64,000 bases of DNA from Panagrolaimus kolymaensis (GCA_028622995.1 JAJQJQ010000036.1:1240001-1304000), one strand, 5' to 3'; shown: positions 22,314 to 34,694, numbered from the stretch's first letter. The notes: generated by a model from the sequence alone, not told the origin. Translations and numbers: made by a program.

Positions 22314-23974
22314 TGTCAAAAAAAAATGGATACAAAACCTATGAGAAAAGAAAAAAAGAGCTAAACTAAAAAATACTTTTGAGTTTTTAAAAAAAAATTG
22401 TTTTAAACAAGAAAAAAAGTAAAAAAGAAAAACAAATAGTCGAAGATGAGGAGGAAGAAACAAACAAAAAAAACAGAAAATTTCAAGGGTTGCTGTTCAA
22501 TGAAATTTACTCATTTTTTTCTCTCTTTTTTTGTTGTGATTTTTAGCTTATTGAAAAGGGGAACAACAAAGAAGATGTTTACACAAAAAAAAAAGATTGG
22601 TGTTTGCATTTGTTATAAATTATTACCTAACATTTTATAAATATTTTATTTTATCAATTTTTTTTCGATAAAGAAAATACTTTCATTGAAAAAACATATA
22701 AAAAATGAAACAATGTGAAGGAGATTTTTAATGGCTTATATTAACTTAAAAATGAATTTATGGAAAAATTTATTTTTCTAATCATTTTCTTCTGTTTTTT
22801 TTGTTCTTTAAAGTTTAAACCAAAATCAAATTATTTTTAATCATTGAAAAATATTACTGCAGCAGTGGCCTTAATTAAAGCCTTTATTAAACTTTTTTCT
22901 TTTCTTTTATTCATGTTTTATCAAAAATAAAGTCATTTTTCTCAAGAATTTATTGCCCCAACCAATTACTGTGCATTTGCTGTTGTTTATTATTAAAACC
23001 TTTTTTAAAATAATTTTTATTCATTCAAAATAAAGTTTTATTTTTCATACACATTTTTCATTTAATTTTAATATTTATTGATTAAAAAAAGTTAAAAATT
23101 CTTAGAAACAAAAAAAAGCAATCAAAATATTCAAAAAAAAAATGGGAAGCAAAAATGTGTGAAACAGAAAGAATGAATTTTTTTCAATGCAAAAAAAGAC
23201 GCGACTATCCAATTTTTTGTTTGTTTGTTCGTTTTTTTTTGTGTATGAGTCTAAAAAAATCGATAAGCATTCAAGAAAAAGAATGAATAAAATGAAAAAA
23301 GATTTTTATTATTTTTTTCTTTGAAAAAGCAATTTCAAATCGGAAAAAACTTTTAATCAAAAAATAACAACTAATTGTGCTTTGAAATTTTGTGCAAAAG
23401 TGTCATTATCATTTATTTAACTTTGTTATCCTTAATTTTTTTAAATGATCTTGGCAATCATTTTTAAAATTCTTTTTCGTCGTTTAATTGCCCCATATCC
23501 GGAAAAAATACAATTATTGTTTTGTTGAATAAGTAACGCTATAAAAAAATTCCATGAGAATAGCCTAGTTTCCTCATTATATATTTCTTTAATTAAATTT
23601 GTTATATTTTTCTAGGGCAGAAAGAAGCGTAAAAAAACGTTAAAAAGTTAACAAAAAAATTTGAATAAAATATTCAAAAAGGGGAAATAAAAAAGTGTAA
23701 AAAGAAAACTAAATAAAAGTTGAAAATTTTTTTTCCCTTTCTCTTGAGTAAAAAATATTTGTGTGCACTCTTTATTTTTTTTTGCTGATAAAAAAAAATT
23801 GATAAGCGAGTGAAGAAAAGAAAAAAAAGACTGCTGTCTTTATTTTTGGGAAAAAGATAGATTATGCAATTAAATTTTTTTTAAAATTATTGAATAGCTG
23901 CTGATATGAAAAACATATTTTTTTAAATTCAACATATTTATTTTATTTTGTCATAAACAACAACAAAAATAATT
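22314..23974. other. 1.7-kb AT-rich spacer
   Basis: Homopolymer-rich DNA upstream of F-box-like member E and downstream of the CAP gene. The frame at 22446-22640 (plus) has no supporting signal. No gene was recognised. Confidence 0.5.
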
Positions 23975-25769
23975 TTAAACATAACACAATTTTTGTTTTA
24001 TATCACAAAAAGAGTTATCAAATCGAGTGCAATCACGATCATTGGCGCATGGGCTACCAATTTCATATATTTCTTTACCAAATATATTTCCTTGTTTACG
24101 ATAATTACAAACAAGTAAATTCATAGTGGATTTATTGTTGTTGTTTCCATTTTCAGTTGATGGACATTGAGAAATACCGCAACCAATTTGAGTGGTTTCT
24201 CCCCAAGCCATTTGAGCCCAATGTCCTAAACCTGCATTAAAAACATCCATGGTAAAAGTGACATTGGTTCGAGAAATAATCATTCCATTATTATCACCAC
24301 CAAATTTTTCTAATTCTGACCACCATAATTTACTCGCGGATGAAATGGTTGCATTTCGAATCTCAATTGGATTTGTTGTCGAAGACGAGGGTGAAAGAGA
24401 CATATAAAGATTTTCTCCTGCATTACGAGAATCAAAAGTTGAATGTTCAAATTGACAATTATTCGCCCATTTTTGTGCTATTTTTTCTAACTCACAATTA
24501 TATTTGAGTTTATACATATTTTTTGCGGGTGAAACATATTTTCCATTAGCAAATTTAATTTCACCTTGAGCAAGTTGGGATCTATAAAAATTATGTTGAT
24601 TCAAGATAGTTTCACGTTCATCCGCTGTTAGAGATCCACCACCATTATTGCAGTTTAGAGTTTCCAATGGCATTTGTGGAGCTTCACGTTTATTTCTAGG
24701 AATGTAAGTGTCATTTAAAAACATTGGATTAGGCCATAAAATATTGAGAGTAGGAAGTGGAGTAATCGCAGGATTAGCATTAGGACAATTTGTTGTTGTT
24801 GGTGGATAATGATTATCTTCATCAGGAGTTGTAGGTTCAAAAGTGGCATATGTTGAAGTTGGAAAAGCTGTAGGTGGAGTTGTATATGACACAGTTGTGG
24901 TTACAATTCGTTGAGTTGGAGTTGAATAAACTATAGTATTTTCATCCGTAGACATCCATGGACATTGAGTATTATCTGGCTCTACTGGACCTGGAGATGT
25001 TGGGGCTGGTGTGGTTTTGATTTCAGGTTCCATTGTTGTTGTGGTAGAATCATTTCCATAACGAAAAATAAGTTCATTAAGTGAAATACTTGGAGATGTT
25101 CTACAAATAATATTTGTGGTATTTCTTGATAAACATCGATTTATTGAACATCCAAAACTTATAGCTTTATCATAAAGCAATACTGCTGGATAATGTTGAA
25201 CCGTTTCATTTGTATATCGAGGATCATAGGCAAGTTGAATAAAATCAGATGCATTAAAAAAATATGTTCCAAGTATATTATTTATATAATAAGTTTCAGT
25301 TTTTTCTGTTCCTATCATAATTATCGTTTCATTATAATTATATACATAATAAGATGGATTGAAATAATATCCATTTACACACATATATTGAAGAATGGTT
25401 CCAATTTCAGCTTCCATTTGACAATCGTATGTCTAAAAAATTAAAAATGTTATAAAGTTGAAAGAGGTATCTTCTGTTTGTCTGTCAAAAAATCCTTACC
25501 AAATTTTTCATATATGGCCCTTGTAAAGCATATTCATATTTCCATGATTGAGACATTTTAAGTTCACCTCGACGAATTAATTCTCTTTGAGAATTTACAC
25601 TTTCAAAAATATTTCCTCGGCTTTCATCATTTAGCGAAGAATTTGATGGCGGGCAAGTCAATGGTGTTGCTGCCGCTGCTTCAACAATATTATTTTCCCT
25701 CCAAATCAATGCAAGGAAGAAAAAACCCTTGAAAAATAATGAAATATTTTTGTTGTAGCTGCAAACCAT
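23975..25769 (-). CDS. secreted two-part SCP/TAPS (CAP) protein, vap/ASP-1-like
   Basis: Two exons (25769-25500, 25432-23975; phase-0 intron) encode 575 residues. A hydrophobic N-terminus (SLFFKGFFFLALIW) ending near AAAA is a probable signal peptide. The C-terminal CAP domain (about residues 360-540) is complete: LNQHNFYRSQLAQG, NAGENLY, WWSELEKFG, the CAP1 signature GHWAQMAWGETTQIGCG and CAP2-like LLVCNYRKQGN. A six-cysteine-type tail follows (CANDRDC...FCDIKQKLC). The first half has only the start of a CAP fold (ELIRRGELKM...YDCQMEAE) and no CAP1/CAP2 signature. A Ser/Thr/Pro linker of about 100 residues joins them. Double-CAP proteins in nematodes are secreted (amphid sheath VAP-1, hookworm ASP-1); the molecular activity here is unknown. 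Confidence 0.88.
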
Positions 25770-26324
25770 GATTATTGAGAGAACACAGAACTCTTCTGTT
25801 TTTGTGATTTTTTAAAATTTTTTTGAACGCTTTTATATTAATTTTTTTTCTAACATTTTTTTTTGTTGTAATAAGATTATGATAATTTTTTTAATGTTTT
25901 TTCTTTTTTTTAAACTTATCAAAGCCATTGTGATGTTTGATACAAGGTTAATTTTTATTCATGCTTTTGAAGAAGAAAAAAAGACGTAGGCGCTGTTAAA
26001 ACTTTTTGAGCAACAAAAAAAAATTCATTATTTTGCAAAAAGATTATGTAAAACAAAAAAAAGAACATTTTTTTTTAAATCAGATCATAAATGTTAAAAT
26101 AATGTATGTATATCAAACAAAAATATTAATAGAAAACTATTTTCCTCAATATAAAAAAAAATACACACCTTTGCACTAAGAAAATTAATTGCACAAGATA
26201 AATTTATTGTTTTTTCTAATTAAAAATTATGATAAAAAAGTAAGTTAAAAATATTTTTTCCTAACAAAGAATTTAAATTTATTTTGATACTTTTAATTTT
26301 ATTTTTTAGATGGGATGACTTAGT
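25770..26324. other. intergenic, no gene seen
   Basis: AT-rich DNA upstream of the CAP gene, probably containing its promoter. No other coding segment was seen. Confidence 0.5.
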
Positions 26325-27356
26325 TCAATTTTTTCGCGAATACTTTCGCAAATTATGCTCTATTTTTATTTTTTTCATAGCTTTCAAGGATTCTTGTGTT
26401 TGCCCAGGAAAATAAATTAGCGGGAAACCGCTTTCAGTTAATCCAGTTTCAAGCAATTTATTTACAAAATTTTGTAATTTTTCCTTTAATTCATCAGAAA
26501 TTGAATCGACATAACTTAAATCAAATTCAGTCGTAAATGGTTTCTGAAATTGAAATGATTTTAAAATATTTTTTTGTAAATTTTCAAACTTTACTCCCAA
26601 ATTTGCGAAAAAAGTGTCCAAATCAAAGATTCCTGGGAGATTGTTGATTGAAAACCGCTCAAGTTTAGACATTTGTGGAAGTTGAGCAAGTTTTACCGTT
26701 GTTTCAGAAGTTACTGCTTGATTGTCGTTATAACTAAAAAAAGCATCATCAAATATATTAATTTTTAAAATATGATGGAATTTTTAAACTCACAACATAA
26801 CAGCATTAATTTTTGGTAGTTGCTCAAAAATTGTTTCTAATGGCACAATTTTGCCATTTGGATATGAAACAATTGTATCTTGAAAATGTATATCTTCAAT
26901 AGTTCCCGAAGCAGTAAGAATTTTATATTCATCCATTGAAATATTTTGATAAACCATTCTTAGCGCATAAATGTTGCATCGATATATTTTTGAAATTAAT
27001 AAACTGCAAGTATTTCGATCCGTTAAATCCGAAATATCCAAATATGATTTAATCCAAAATTTAACATTAAACTTTTTTATATCCAATGTTTTTTCATTTC
27101 TTTCTTCTTCCCAAAAAGCGAGAATCATTTTAAATTGGTTAGGATGTTTGACATCTTCATGATTAAACATTCGGTCCCCAACAATAATAGGATTTTTGTT
27201 GAAAAAATATTTGCAAGTTTGTATTAATTTTTCATAAACTTTGGCGGATTTTGGATTCATCGAAATATAATAAATTATATTTTCGGGTAATGAAAAGTGT
27301 TGGCGGACAACAGAAGCGCGAAAATCACGACGAGAGAATTTTGAACTCAATTCCAT
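26325..27356 (-). CDS. F-box-like family protein (member G), intact
   Basis: Exons 27356-26794, 26733-26595 and 26543-26325 give 306 residues. Motifs: HFSLPENIIYYISMNPKSAK with KLIQTCKYFFNKNPIIV (about residues 19-55), ISMDEYKILTASGTIED, IVPLETIFEQLPKIN, then SETTVKLAQLPQMSKLE in exon 2 and SISDELKEKLQNFVNKLL plus YFPGQTQESLK in exon 3. It is the cleanest representative of the three-exon architecture: exon 2 is exactly 139 nt, as in members C, D and E. Intron 2 (26544-26594) happens to lack stop codons in the upstream frame, but its splice sites are canonical and removal restores family alignment. The role as a substrate adaptor is inferred only. Confidence 0.82.
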
Positions 27357-28036
27357 TTTTTAAAACAAATTCTTTTAACAATAGTAAATTCTTTTTTACA
27401 ACACAAAAAGAATCGATAAATGATTAAACTATGCTTTTTATCGATCGAAAAAAATATGAAAAATAAATGTTTAAATCAAACAACAAATTTTGTAGTTTGA
27501 TGCAAAATTTTCTTTCTACCAAAGAATACATTTTTTTGGCAAATTTGTTTTCTCAAGCATCTTTTTACTAAAAGGGACTCTCTCAGCAAGCAACAAAGTT
27601 CGTAATTTTCCGCCTCTCCATTTGCTGAAATTTATGCATTCTTCCTCCAATCTTCGTGTTTCCTCCATCTCATAAATTTGCAATATATTTCGGTACTTCT
27701 GCGATATTTAAAATAATTAAATATAAAATGAAAAAATTTTATAAAAATTTGACATTTTTTTATTTACACCTGAATTATTTTTACGTAGTTAGGGCGCCTT
27801 TTGATATTCCAAGTGAAACAGTTTCCATATAACAGTTTTTTTTTGTTTGTGACTTTCAAACTTATTTTTAAAAATTTCAGGTGAATTTTAACTATGAGAA
27901 TCGTTTGTGAACCGACTAATCTAAATTGAAAAAGAAAGGCGTAAGAATAAAATCCAGGTGTAAATAGAAAAAAGAAAAACCCATACTTTTTAAAGCTTTT
28001 ATAACAATTTTTTCCTTTTTATCGTATTTTAAAATT
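27357..28036. other. intergenic, no gene seen
   Basis: Separates member G from the receptor remnant on the opposite strand. Contains homopolymers and no recognisable exon. Confidence 0.5.
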
Positions 28037-28613
28037 ATGGCTGAAATAAAAAAATTTAATGCCACCCAAATTTATGACGAAGAATTAATTTCAAAATTTT
28101 CTCTGTATTATCATATCATTCGTCACACAAATGTTTTTTTAAGTTTAATTTTAATTACAATAATTTTAACGAAAACTCCAAAAATTATGGCGAAATTTAA
28201 AATGTTTTTATTATTATATTCTTTGGCATTACTTTTAATGGAGATTATGGGTTCATTATATCTTCCAATAATATTACATCCATTCGTCTTTGTTTATCCT
28301 TTGGGATTTTCGAAAAATTGGTCACCAAATATTTCTTTAACTGTCTGCATAATTTTTTTGTTCACCTATTGTTGTAATGATTTCATTATTTTACATAACT
28401 GATGAGCCTCAAAGTGACAAAATTTTTTATATTTTCTTATTAATTTCTTGCTTTGGTTTATATGATTCTTTTATCACAATAATTTTAATTAAACCATATC
28501 GTGATTTCTTTGTAAATATTTTTAGACTTATTTTTTCAATGAAAAAAAAATCACTGTTGTTCATATTTCTAATGTCATCGCTAGCGCTCATAGTGCAGCT
28601 AAATAATAAATAA
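28037..28613 (+). pseudogene. Srh/Sri-like serpentine receptor remnant with internal deletion
   Basis: The 5' frame (28037-28402) encodes an N-terminus and about three hydrophobic helices, including IILHPFVFVYPLGF, which recalls the proline/glycine-rich end of TM3 in the Str superfamily (Srh/Sri). A second frame, shifted by one base and overlapping near 28377, encodes a last helix and KPYRDFFVNIFR, the typical C-terminal PYR motif after TM7. Roughly the TM4-TM6 segment is missing between them. No intron of plausible length can join the frames. The most likely explanation is a deletion that destroyed the gene. Confidence 0.6.
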
Positions 28614-30558
28614 ATTTTTAAAAATTAAATTGATATGTTCTGAACAAAAAAATAAATGAAACAAAATAAAATTTTTTTCTAAAATTTGTTGTTTTAAAAT
28701 ATCTTTAAAGATGAAATTTTTATTTAATTATTAGTTTTTTTTATCCGATCAGATTAGGATAATTATCAAATAAACTAACTTTTAATTCCCATGAGTTCTT
28801 TTTTCCCATTTCTAATATATAATTCAAAACGAAGCTCACGTAAAAAAAAGAAAAACTTTCAAATCATTTTCACTTTCAACTGGAGCTGTTGATATTTTGG
28901 TGAAGCTTCTTCGTCTTTGTTTACAAAACTAATAAAGTTTTAAATGAAAAGAAAAAAATATAAAAAAGCATATTAAAATATTCAAACGAAAATTAATTTC
29001 AACTTTCAGCTAACACAAAATACATTTTAATTTTTTTTAAAACCAAAAAATACGAAACTTCAAAAGTTGTAGTTTAATTTCAGCTTTGTAATTCATCTTT
29101 TTTTCCATTAAATTGTTTGGTTTTTTTTTTCATCAAAAAATATAGATTTTAATATAATTTTTGAATATTTAAATGATTATAATTTTTTCTTTGTTTTTTG
29201 TTTTTAATTTGCAAAAATACTAAAGTCTTTTCTCAAAAAAAAAACTTCGTATAAAATATGAATAGGAGTTTTTGAATATAAAAGCTATGGCGAGAATAGG
29301 ATGACGGAACATGGAATAAAGAAATGAAGGCGCTATTAAAAAGTATTATAAATATCGGAATTTTTCAGAATGTTCTTTTAAAAAAATGAAAAAAAATATT
29401 TTGACTTAATAAATCTAAATGAATATACTTTTTTGACAATTTTTTCCTTTTTTTGACCTATTAAAATAGTAAGAAACCTAAACATTTTTAACTTTTATCG
29501 CTTTGCTGTAACGTGACGTCTTTGAAAAAAAAAACTTTGCTTTTCATTTCGGCTTATTTAATAAAAAACATAATTTGAATTATTTTTTGCTGCAATTATG
29601 TACCATGGGCAAAGACAAATTATGCAAATAGGGCAACAATCACTTACTGGAAACAAAAACAAAAAACTAAATTTTTTTGTAGCGAAAATTCGAAAAAGAA
29701 TATACGTAGGCTTTGTATTTTCAAAAAGTTATTTATTACAAATGTTTTTTATTTTAAAACGTTGTCAGGATCCGCAAAATGTAATTCTTTTCTTCTTATT
29801 GTTTTCCGATCCCTCGTGATTTACACTTCCATTTCCATCTCTGGTCAACATCATCTTCTTTTGAAAGAATGGGAGATAAACTTTTTTCTTCTGCATTATT
29901 GTATCTGTCAATCTTTGAGTCATTTTAAATATCAAAAAAAAATGAAAGAAAGATTTGAAAAAATCATAATTTTAAATATTCAAAAACAAAAAAACTTGTA
30001 AGAAGCCGCTAAAAGCTAAAAAAATAAAATTTCACGTTCACCCACATTTCTAGAAGAAAAAAAGTGCATAACCAAACTCCCAAATTTGTAGTTTAAATGT
30101 ATGATTTTTTGAAAAGTTTTTGAAAGTAATTTTATTTATGTCAATTCTAATTTTTGCTTGAGTTTTTGAATATTTTTTTAATTTTTGTTTGTTGTGTTTC
30201 TTCGTTCATCCATTTTGTTAAAAAACTTTTAAAATAAAAATTTATGAGTTTTGACAAATTCAAAAAAAATCACATTGTTTTTTGTCTTATTTTGATTTAT
30301 TAATTATTTTATAAGACGTAAGAACAATAATTTGCTGTTTGCCATGGAAAAAGATACACATTAGTTAGTGGAAAAATTATATTGGAATTTTTTATAGGAT
30401 CAATAGAACACGATATTGGCGAAAATTAAAAAGAAATATGAAAAAAGAAAGATTTTTAGCAACAAAAAATGGAAAATTATTTTTTTTTTTTATGTATTTC
30501 CACTAGATTACATTTACATTAAAATTAAAAATTTTCAAGATAAAAAACAAAAGAATTA
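28614..30558. other. 1.9-kb AT-rich spacer
   Basis: Homopolymer-rich. Short frames at 29598-30001 (plus) lack splice context and family resemblance. It marks the physical boundary between the three-exon and two-exon F-box-like subfamilies. Confidence 0.5.
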
Positions 30559-31628
30559 TTAATCAAACTCATTCGAATAATTTGCACGCATTCGTTGTAA
30601 AATTTTATGTTTTAGATAATCCATTTCTGGAAAAGCAATAAAAGCCGGTCGTCGTCGGTTTTCAGTTATTCCAGTCGCAATTATTTTATCAACAATTCTT
30701 TCAAGTCGCGATTTAAAGTCATCAGAAATGGCATTGTGAAAGATCAAATTTATATCGATCGCGGGGTTCTGAAAAAAAAAAACCGTAAATTTATTAGTTT
30801 TTTTTTCTTAAAGCAAAAAAAGTTTTAAGAAAGTATTTTTTTCAGTTTGTAACTTTAAAGCTAAAAACAAACAAACAAATTTCTTACTTTTTGATTATAA
30901 ATAAATGTTTCATAATCAAATATTTCTGGGCCATTATTAAGTTTGAAATGTTGCAAATTTACAAAATGAGGAATGGCAAGCAAATTTTCTGCTGTTTTCA
31001 ATGTAATCGATCGACTTTCATTTTCACTTTCAAAAGCCATGGAATAATTAAATTGAATTAAATTTGGTAAAAGTTCTATCAACTTTTCGATTGGCACAAC
31101 CAAACTTTTTTCATTTCTTACAATAATTTTATGAAAATCAACAATTTTAATTTTTCCATTCGAAACGAATATTTTAAATTCTTCCAAAGTTAAATATTGA
31201 TGATATAAACCCAAACGATTGATATCGCATCGAAAAATTTTCTTTGATATAATTGAAGCCGCAAAAATATTATTTCTTCCTCCAATATCCAATCTTTTAT
31301 TAAACCAAATTTTAATTTTGTGATTCCATGAAAAATCGCTGGGCAATGTCCACAATTTATTTTTAAACTTAATTCCATTAATTTTTCGAACATTAAAAAA
31401 ATTTGTTGAATTTGAACTTTCTAAATAATGAAAAGTAATAATTGGATTTTTGAGATAAAAATATTTGCATATTTTAATTAGTTTATTATAAACTTTTGCT
31501 CGAGATGGATTTTTTGCGATGTAAAAAATTATGTTTTCCGGTATTGAAAAGTGTTGAAAACATGGAAGATTGGAGTAAATAGAGATCGATGAATTTGGTG
31601 GTGGTATTCGCTGCTGAACGTTCATCAT
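30559..31628 (-). CDS. F-box-like family protein (member I), two-exon subfamily, intact
   Basis: Two exons (31628-30888 and 30768-30559) give 316 residues. The N-terminal motif is HFSIPENIIFYIAKNPSRAK then KLIKICKYFYLKNPIITF. The middle has LTLEEFKIFVSNGKIKIVDF and VVPIEKLIELLPNLIQF. The segment that is a separate exon 2 in members A-G (here TAENLLAIPHFVNLQHF and PEIFDYETF) is fused to exon 1, so intron 1 is absent. The last exon has ISDDFKSRLERIVDKII and an FPEMDYLK block. The ISIYSNLP leader, the N-terminal FYLKN variant and the intron pattern place it with members J and K. Two tandem ATGs start the frame. Confidence 0.8.
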
Positions 31629-32104
31629 TGCTGCAATTTAGAAGACTGAAAAAAAAAGTTAGCTATGTCAAAGATTTAAAATGAAAAAAATTAAGAGTAG
31701 CTAAGTTTGAAAATCTCACCTACCTTTTTCAAACACTTTACTTCGAATTAATTAAGAAGGAATATATAAATAAAAAAATAAGTAAAACCCAAGCTTTTTC
31801 AATTTAAAAAGTTAAAAAACAAAATGCATTTTTCTTTGACGAATCTATATATATAATAATTGTTTATCAGAATCTGCAACAACTATGTCAATCATCCATT
31901 CATTTTTACATGATCCTTCCTAGTAATTTTCATTGTTCGTTTTTTCGTTTTTTCGCGCTCGGAAATGATTCATGGGAAAGTTTCAAAGAAAATGAATAAA
32001 TTTGCATTAAAAAATGAATGAATGCACAAGGAAAGAAAAATACATTTGCATTTCATAAAAATGAAGCGGTGATGAGCGGTCGTTTGTCTTTTGATGAAGC
32101 AATT

Positions 32105-32205
32105 GTTGTTATCCAATAACAAGAAAGAGATCCAAGGCCCCAATTGCAAGGAAAGGATCCAAGAACCCAATAAGAAGGAAAAGATCCAAGGGGCTAACTT
32201 TGAGG
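32105..32205. repeat. degenerate short tandem repeat inside the Helitron candidate
   Basis: About three imperfect copies of a unit of roughly 26-28 bp built around AAGGAAAGGATCCAAG and CCCAAT. Reading the minus strand gives a repeated leucine/tryptophan-rich peptide with no likely meaning. Confidence 0.5.
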
Positions 32206-32452
32206 CAATTAACAATTGGGGATCTTTGAAAATGGTTTTGTAGGATCCAAATTGAGAGAAAGCTGAGAAATCGCTTGCAATTGATTAGTATGCTATAGGA
32301 ATTGTTAGGGGCAATTTAGAACAAGCTTAGAGGACCTTAAAGAAGTAAATTAGTCTGCGATGTTGCGGAGATGGCGATCTTATCTTCCAGAGTAAAGATC
32401 AAATAATTAATGAGAAAATTTTCGTAATATTTTACATAAAACAAGCTTCATG

Positions 32453-32469
32453 GCGGACCGAAGGTCCGC
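32453..32469. other. perfect 3'-terminal hairpin of Helitron candidate
   Basis: Stem GCGGACC / GGTCCGC with loop GAA, ending seven bases before CTAG. It is GC-rich in an AT-rich neighbourhood. Confidence 0.7.
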
Positions 32470-32824
32470 GTAGCGCCTAGTAAAAATTAAAATCGAATCG
32501 ATAAACTTCTTTTCAGGTTTTTAAAAATAGAATCAAGTAACGAAGAAGACATGGAAGCAAAAGAAAGCCAATAGCAAGCAGCAGAAGAAAGAAAGAAAGT
32601 GCATTGTTGGCAGTGGAGTGAAACGAGGCCAGCAAAAATAAGCGAAGGCTTTATTTTGAATGAAAAAACAACAAAAAAAAATTGAAAGGGTTTTTTAATT
32701 CTCGTTCAATGGAGTTTTGAAAAATATTTTATTATTATTATATTTACATTATTCTCAAAAAAAAAAATACAGTAACAACATGAAAGCAAAGAAACAAAAA
32801 TAATACAAAAAAAAATGAATTGGC

Positions 32825-34138
32825 TTAATTATTGCGTATTTTATATTCCTCACAAAGTTTTTTTAATTCATTAAATTCTTCTATCGTCATTCCAGGAAAT
32901 TCAATTAATGGAGGTTGGTGAGTCCATGAAATTTTACAAGTTTCAATTATATCTTCAACAAGTTTATGAAGTCTTTTTTGATAATCCATTGAAATGTGAT
33001 TATCAAAATCAAGAAAAATATCCATTTTTGAGGGTTTCTAAAAGAAATTTTTTTTAAAGAATATATAAATTTTTTAAATTTTTTTACTTACTTTTATATT
33101 ATTAAAAAACGTTTCAAAATCAAAATTTTCCGGAACATTAAAAACGTGAAATACTTTGAAATTTTGAAAATGTGGAATTTTCAACAAATTTTCTGCAGTT
33201 TTTGAAGTGATACTTCGGTGGCCCTCATCGCAATCAGCGATATTAAAACAAAATTGTCGGAGACTTGGAATTTCTTTAATCAAATTTTCCAATGGCGTCA
33301 CATTTCCATTTTCATCTTTAATTATGATTTCTATAAAATCTACTATTTTCATTTTTCCATTCGAAACAAATATTTTAAATTCATTAAAAGTTAAATTTTG
33401 CTCATATAAAAGCAAATGGGTGATATCGCATCGATAAATTTTGGATGCCAAAATTGAAGCCATAATTTTATCATTTCGATTATAAATTTTCAAAGGGCCT
33501 TGAATCCAAACTTTTTTAGTTAAATGTTTAATTTTTCCAGAAAATCGAGATCCATTAATTTTTTGTGGATCCCATGTTCCATCAGAATACCCAGCAACGG
33601 AATCAGAAAATAAAAGAATGGAACTTTTGAAATAAAAATATTTGCATGTTCGAATAAGCTTTTTATAAACTTCTGGAAATTGAGGATTTTTTGAAAGATA
33701 ATAAACTAAATTTTCTGGAAATGAAAAGTTTTGAATTTTTGGTGGATTTGAATAAATTGAAAAGGATGGAGCTCGTTTTCGCTTTCGACTCTTCATTTTT
33801 TGCTGCTTGAAGGCACTTTTCTTGATGGTTGTTGAAGTATAAAAATTTAGATTATAATTATTTTGTTCTAAATTATCGTCGTCGATATTCCTCCATCCAT
33901 TTTCATTACATTCAAGGGAGCCAGAAATAATTGGAAGATTTTTGAAATAAAAATGTTTACAAGTTTTTAACAATTTTTCATGAACTTTGGGGAAAAAAAT
34001 TGGATTTTTGGTTATGAAATAAATGATATTTGCAGGAAGGGAAAAGCTTTGAAGTAGAGGAAGAAGAAATTGATTATTGTGACCAGAGCAGCGATTGACG
34101 ACAACGACGACAGGGATTTGGCAAGGAGGGCACTCCAT
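32825..34138 (-). CDS. F-box-like family protein with duplicated N-terminal motif (member J)
   Basis: Exons 34138-33092 and 33037-32825 give 419 residues. Unusually, the F-box-like motif occurs twice: first SFSLPANIIYFITKNPIFF with KLLKTCKHFYFKN (about residues 31-71), then NFSFPENLVYYLSKNPQFPE with KLIRTCKYFYFK (about 141-178). A basic linker (KSRKRKRAPSFSIYSNPP) precedes the second copy and resembles the normal N-terminus of the subfamily. One copy of the middle, leucine-rich-repeat-like and C-terminal (YQKRLHKLVEDII) segments follows. Intron 1 is absent, as in member I. I chose the ATG at 34138 because upstream in-frame sequence does not resemble the family. An ATG about 250 residues before the C-terminal domain, at the basic linker, could produce a standard-length protein. 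Confidence 0.72.
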
Positions 34139-34270
34139 TAGTTCAACGAGTTTTCTTTTTTTTCTTTCAGAAAAAGCAGGCAAGAAAATATTGATTTGCT
34201 GCGACTTAGCAAAAGACTTCAAAAAATGGCAATAATAACCCAAATGCATTTCCGCGCGACAACTGACCAC

Positions 34271-34694
34271 CGACGATGCGAAAAATATTTTTTTGAAAAG
34301 AACCTAACAACAATAATGAGTGTGTGTGTGCCAAAAAAAATAATACCCATAAAAAACAATCTGAATGACTTTGATATTTTTTCTTTGCAATTGCTTTCTT
34401 GCAGAGTTAACTAGGGCATTTCTTTAAATAAAGCCAGCACCTGTCTTTTCTCTAACAAAAGAAATTAAGTTTAAAAAAAATACATAATTTTTATAGACGA
34501 GATAAAACTTGAAAAGCATTTTTGGGAGTGTTCACTTTTTTTAATCAAACAAAAATTTTAATTAAAATCAAAACAATTTTTTTCTCTAAATGATTTTTCT
34601 ATTTTTGAAGAAGAAACAATAGCAGGCTTTTCTTTTGGGCAATCTTTATCTCATTTTATTTACAAAAAAAAAGTCTTAAAATTATATATTCTAA
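34271..34694. other. intergenic, no gene seen
   Basis: AT-rich spacer between members J and K. Confidence 0.5.

Larger units (their letters stand above)
31844..32480 (+). mobile_element. probable non-autonomous Helitron
   Basis: The left end starts TCTATATATATAATAATTG after an A (31843). The right end has a perfect 7-bp hairpin, GCGGACC-GAA-GGTCCGC (32453-32469), seven bases before CTAG, which is followed by T (32481). A 5' TC, a 3' hairpin plus CTRR, and insertion between A and T without target duplication are the defining terminal features of Helitrons. The 637-bp interior encodes no Rep/helicase. It contains a degenerate repeat near 32105-32205. The 3' end call is firmer than the 5' end, which rests on TC plus AT-rich sequence only. 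Confidence 0.6.

Noticed and set aside
32452..32470. Hairpin as a bacterial-type terminator or bacterial insertion
   Set aside because: The context is eukaryotic. The CTAG and flanking A/T make a Helitron end the better reading.
34139..34270. In-frame extension upstream of F-box-like member J
   Set aside because: The extreme start would be GTG, and the added residues do not resemble any sister protein.
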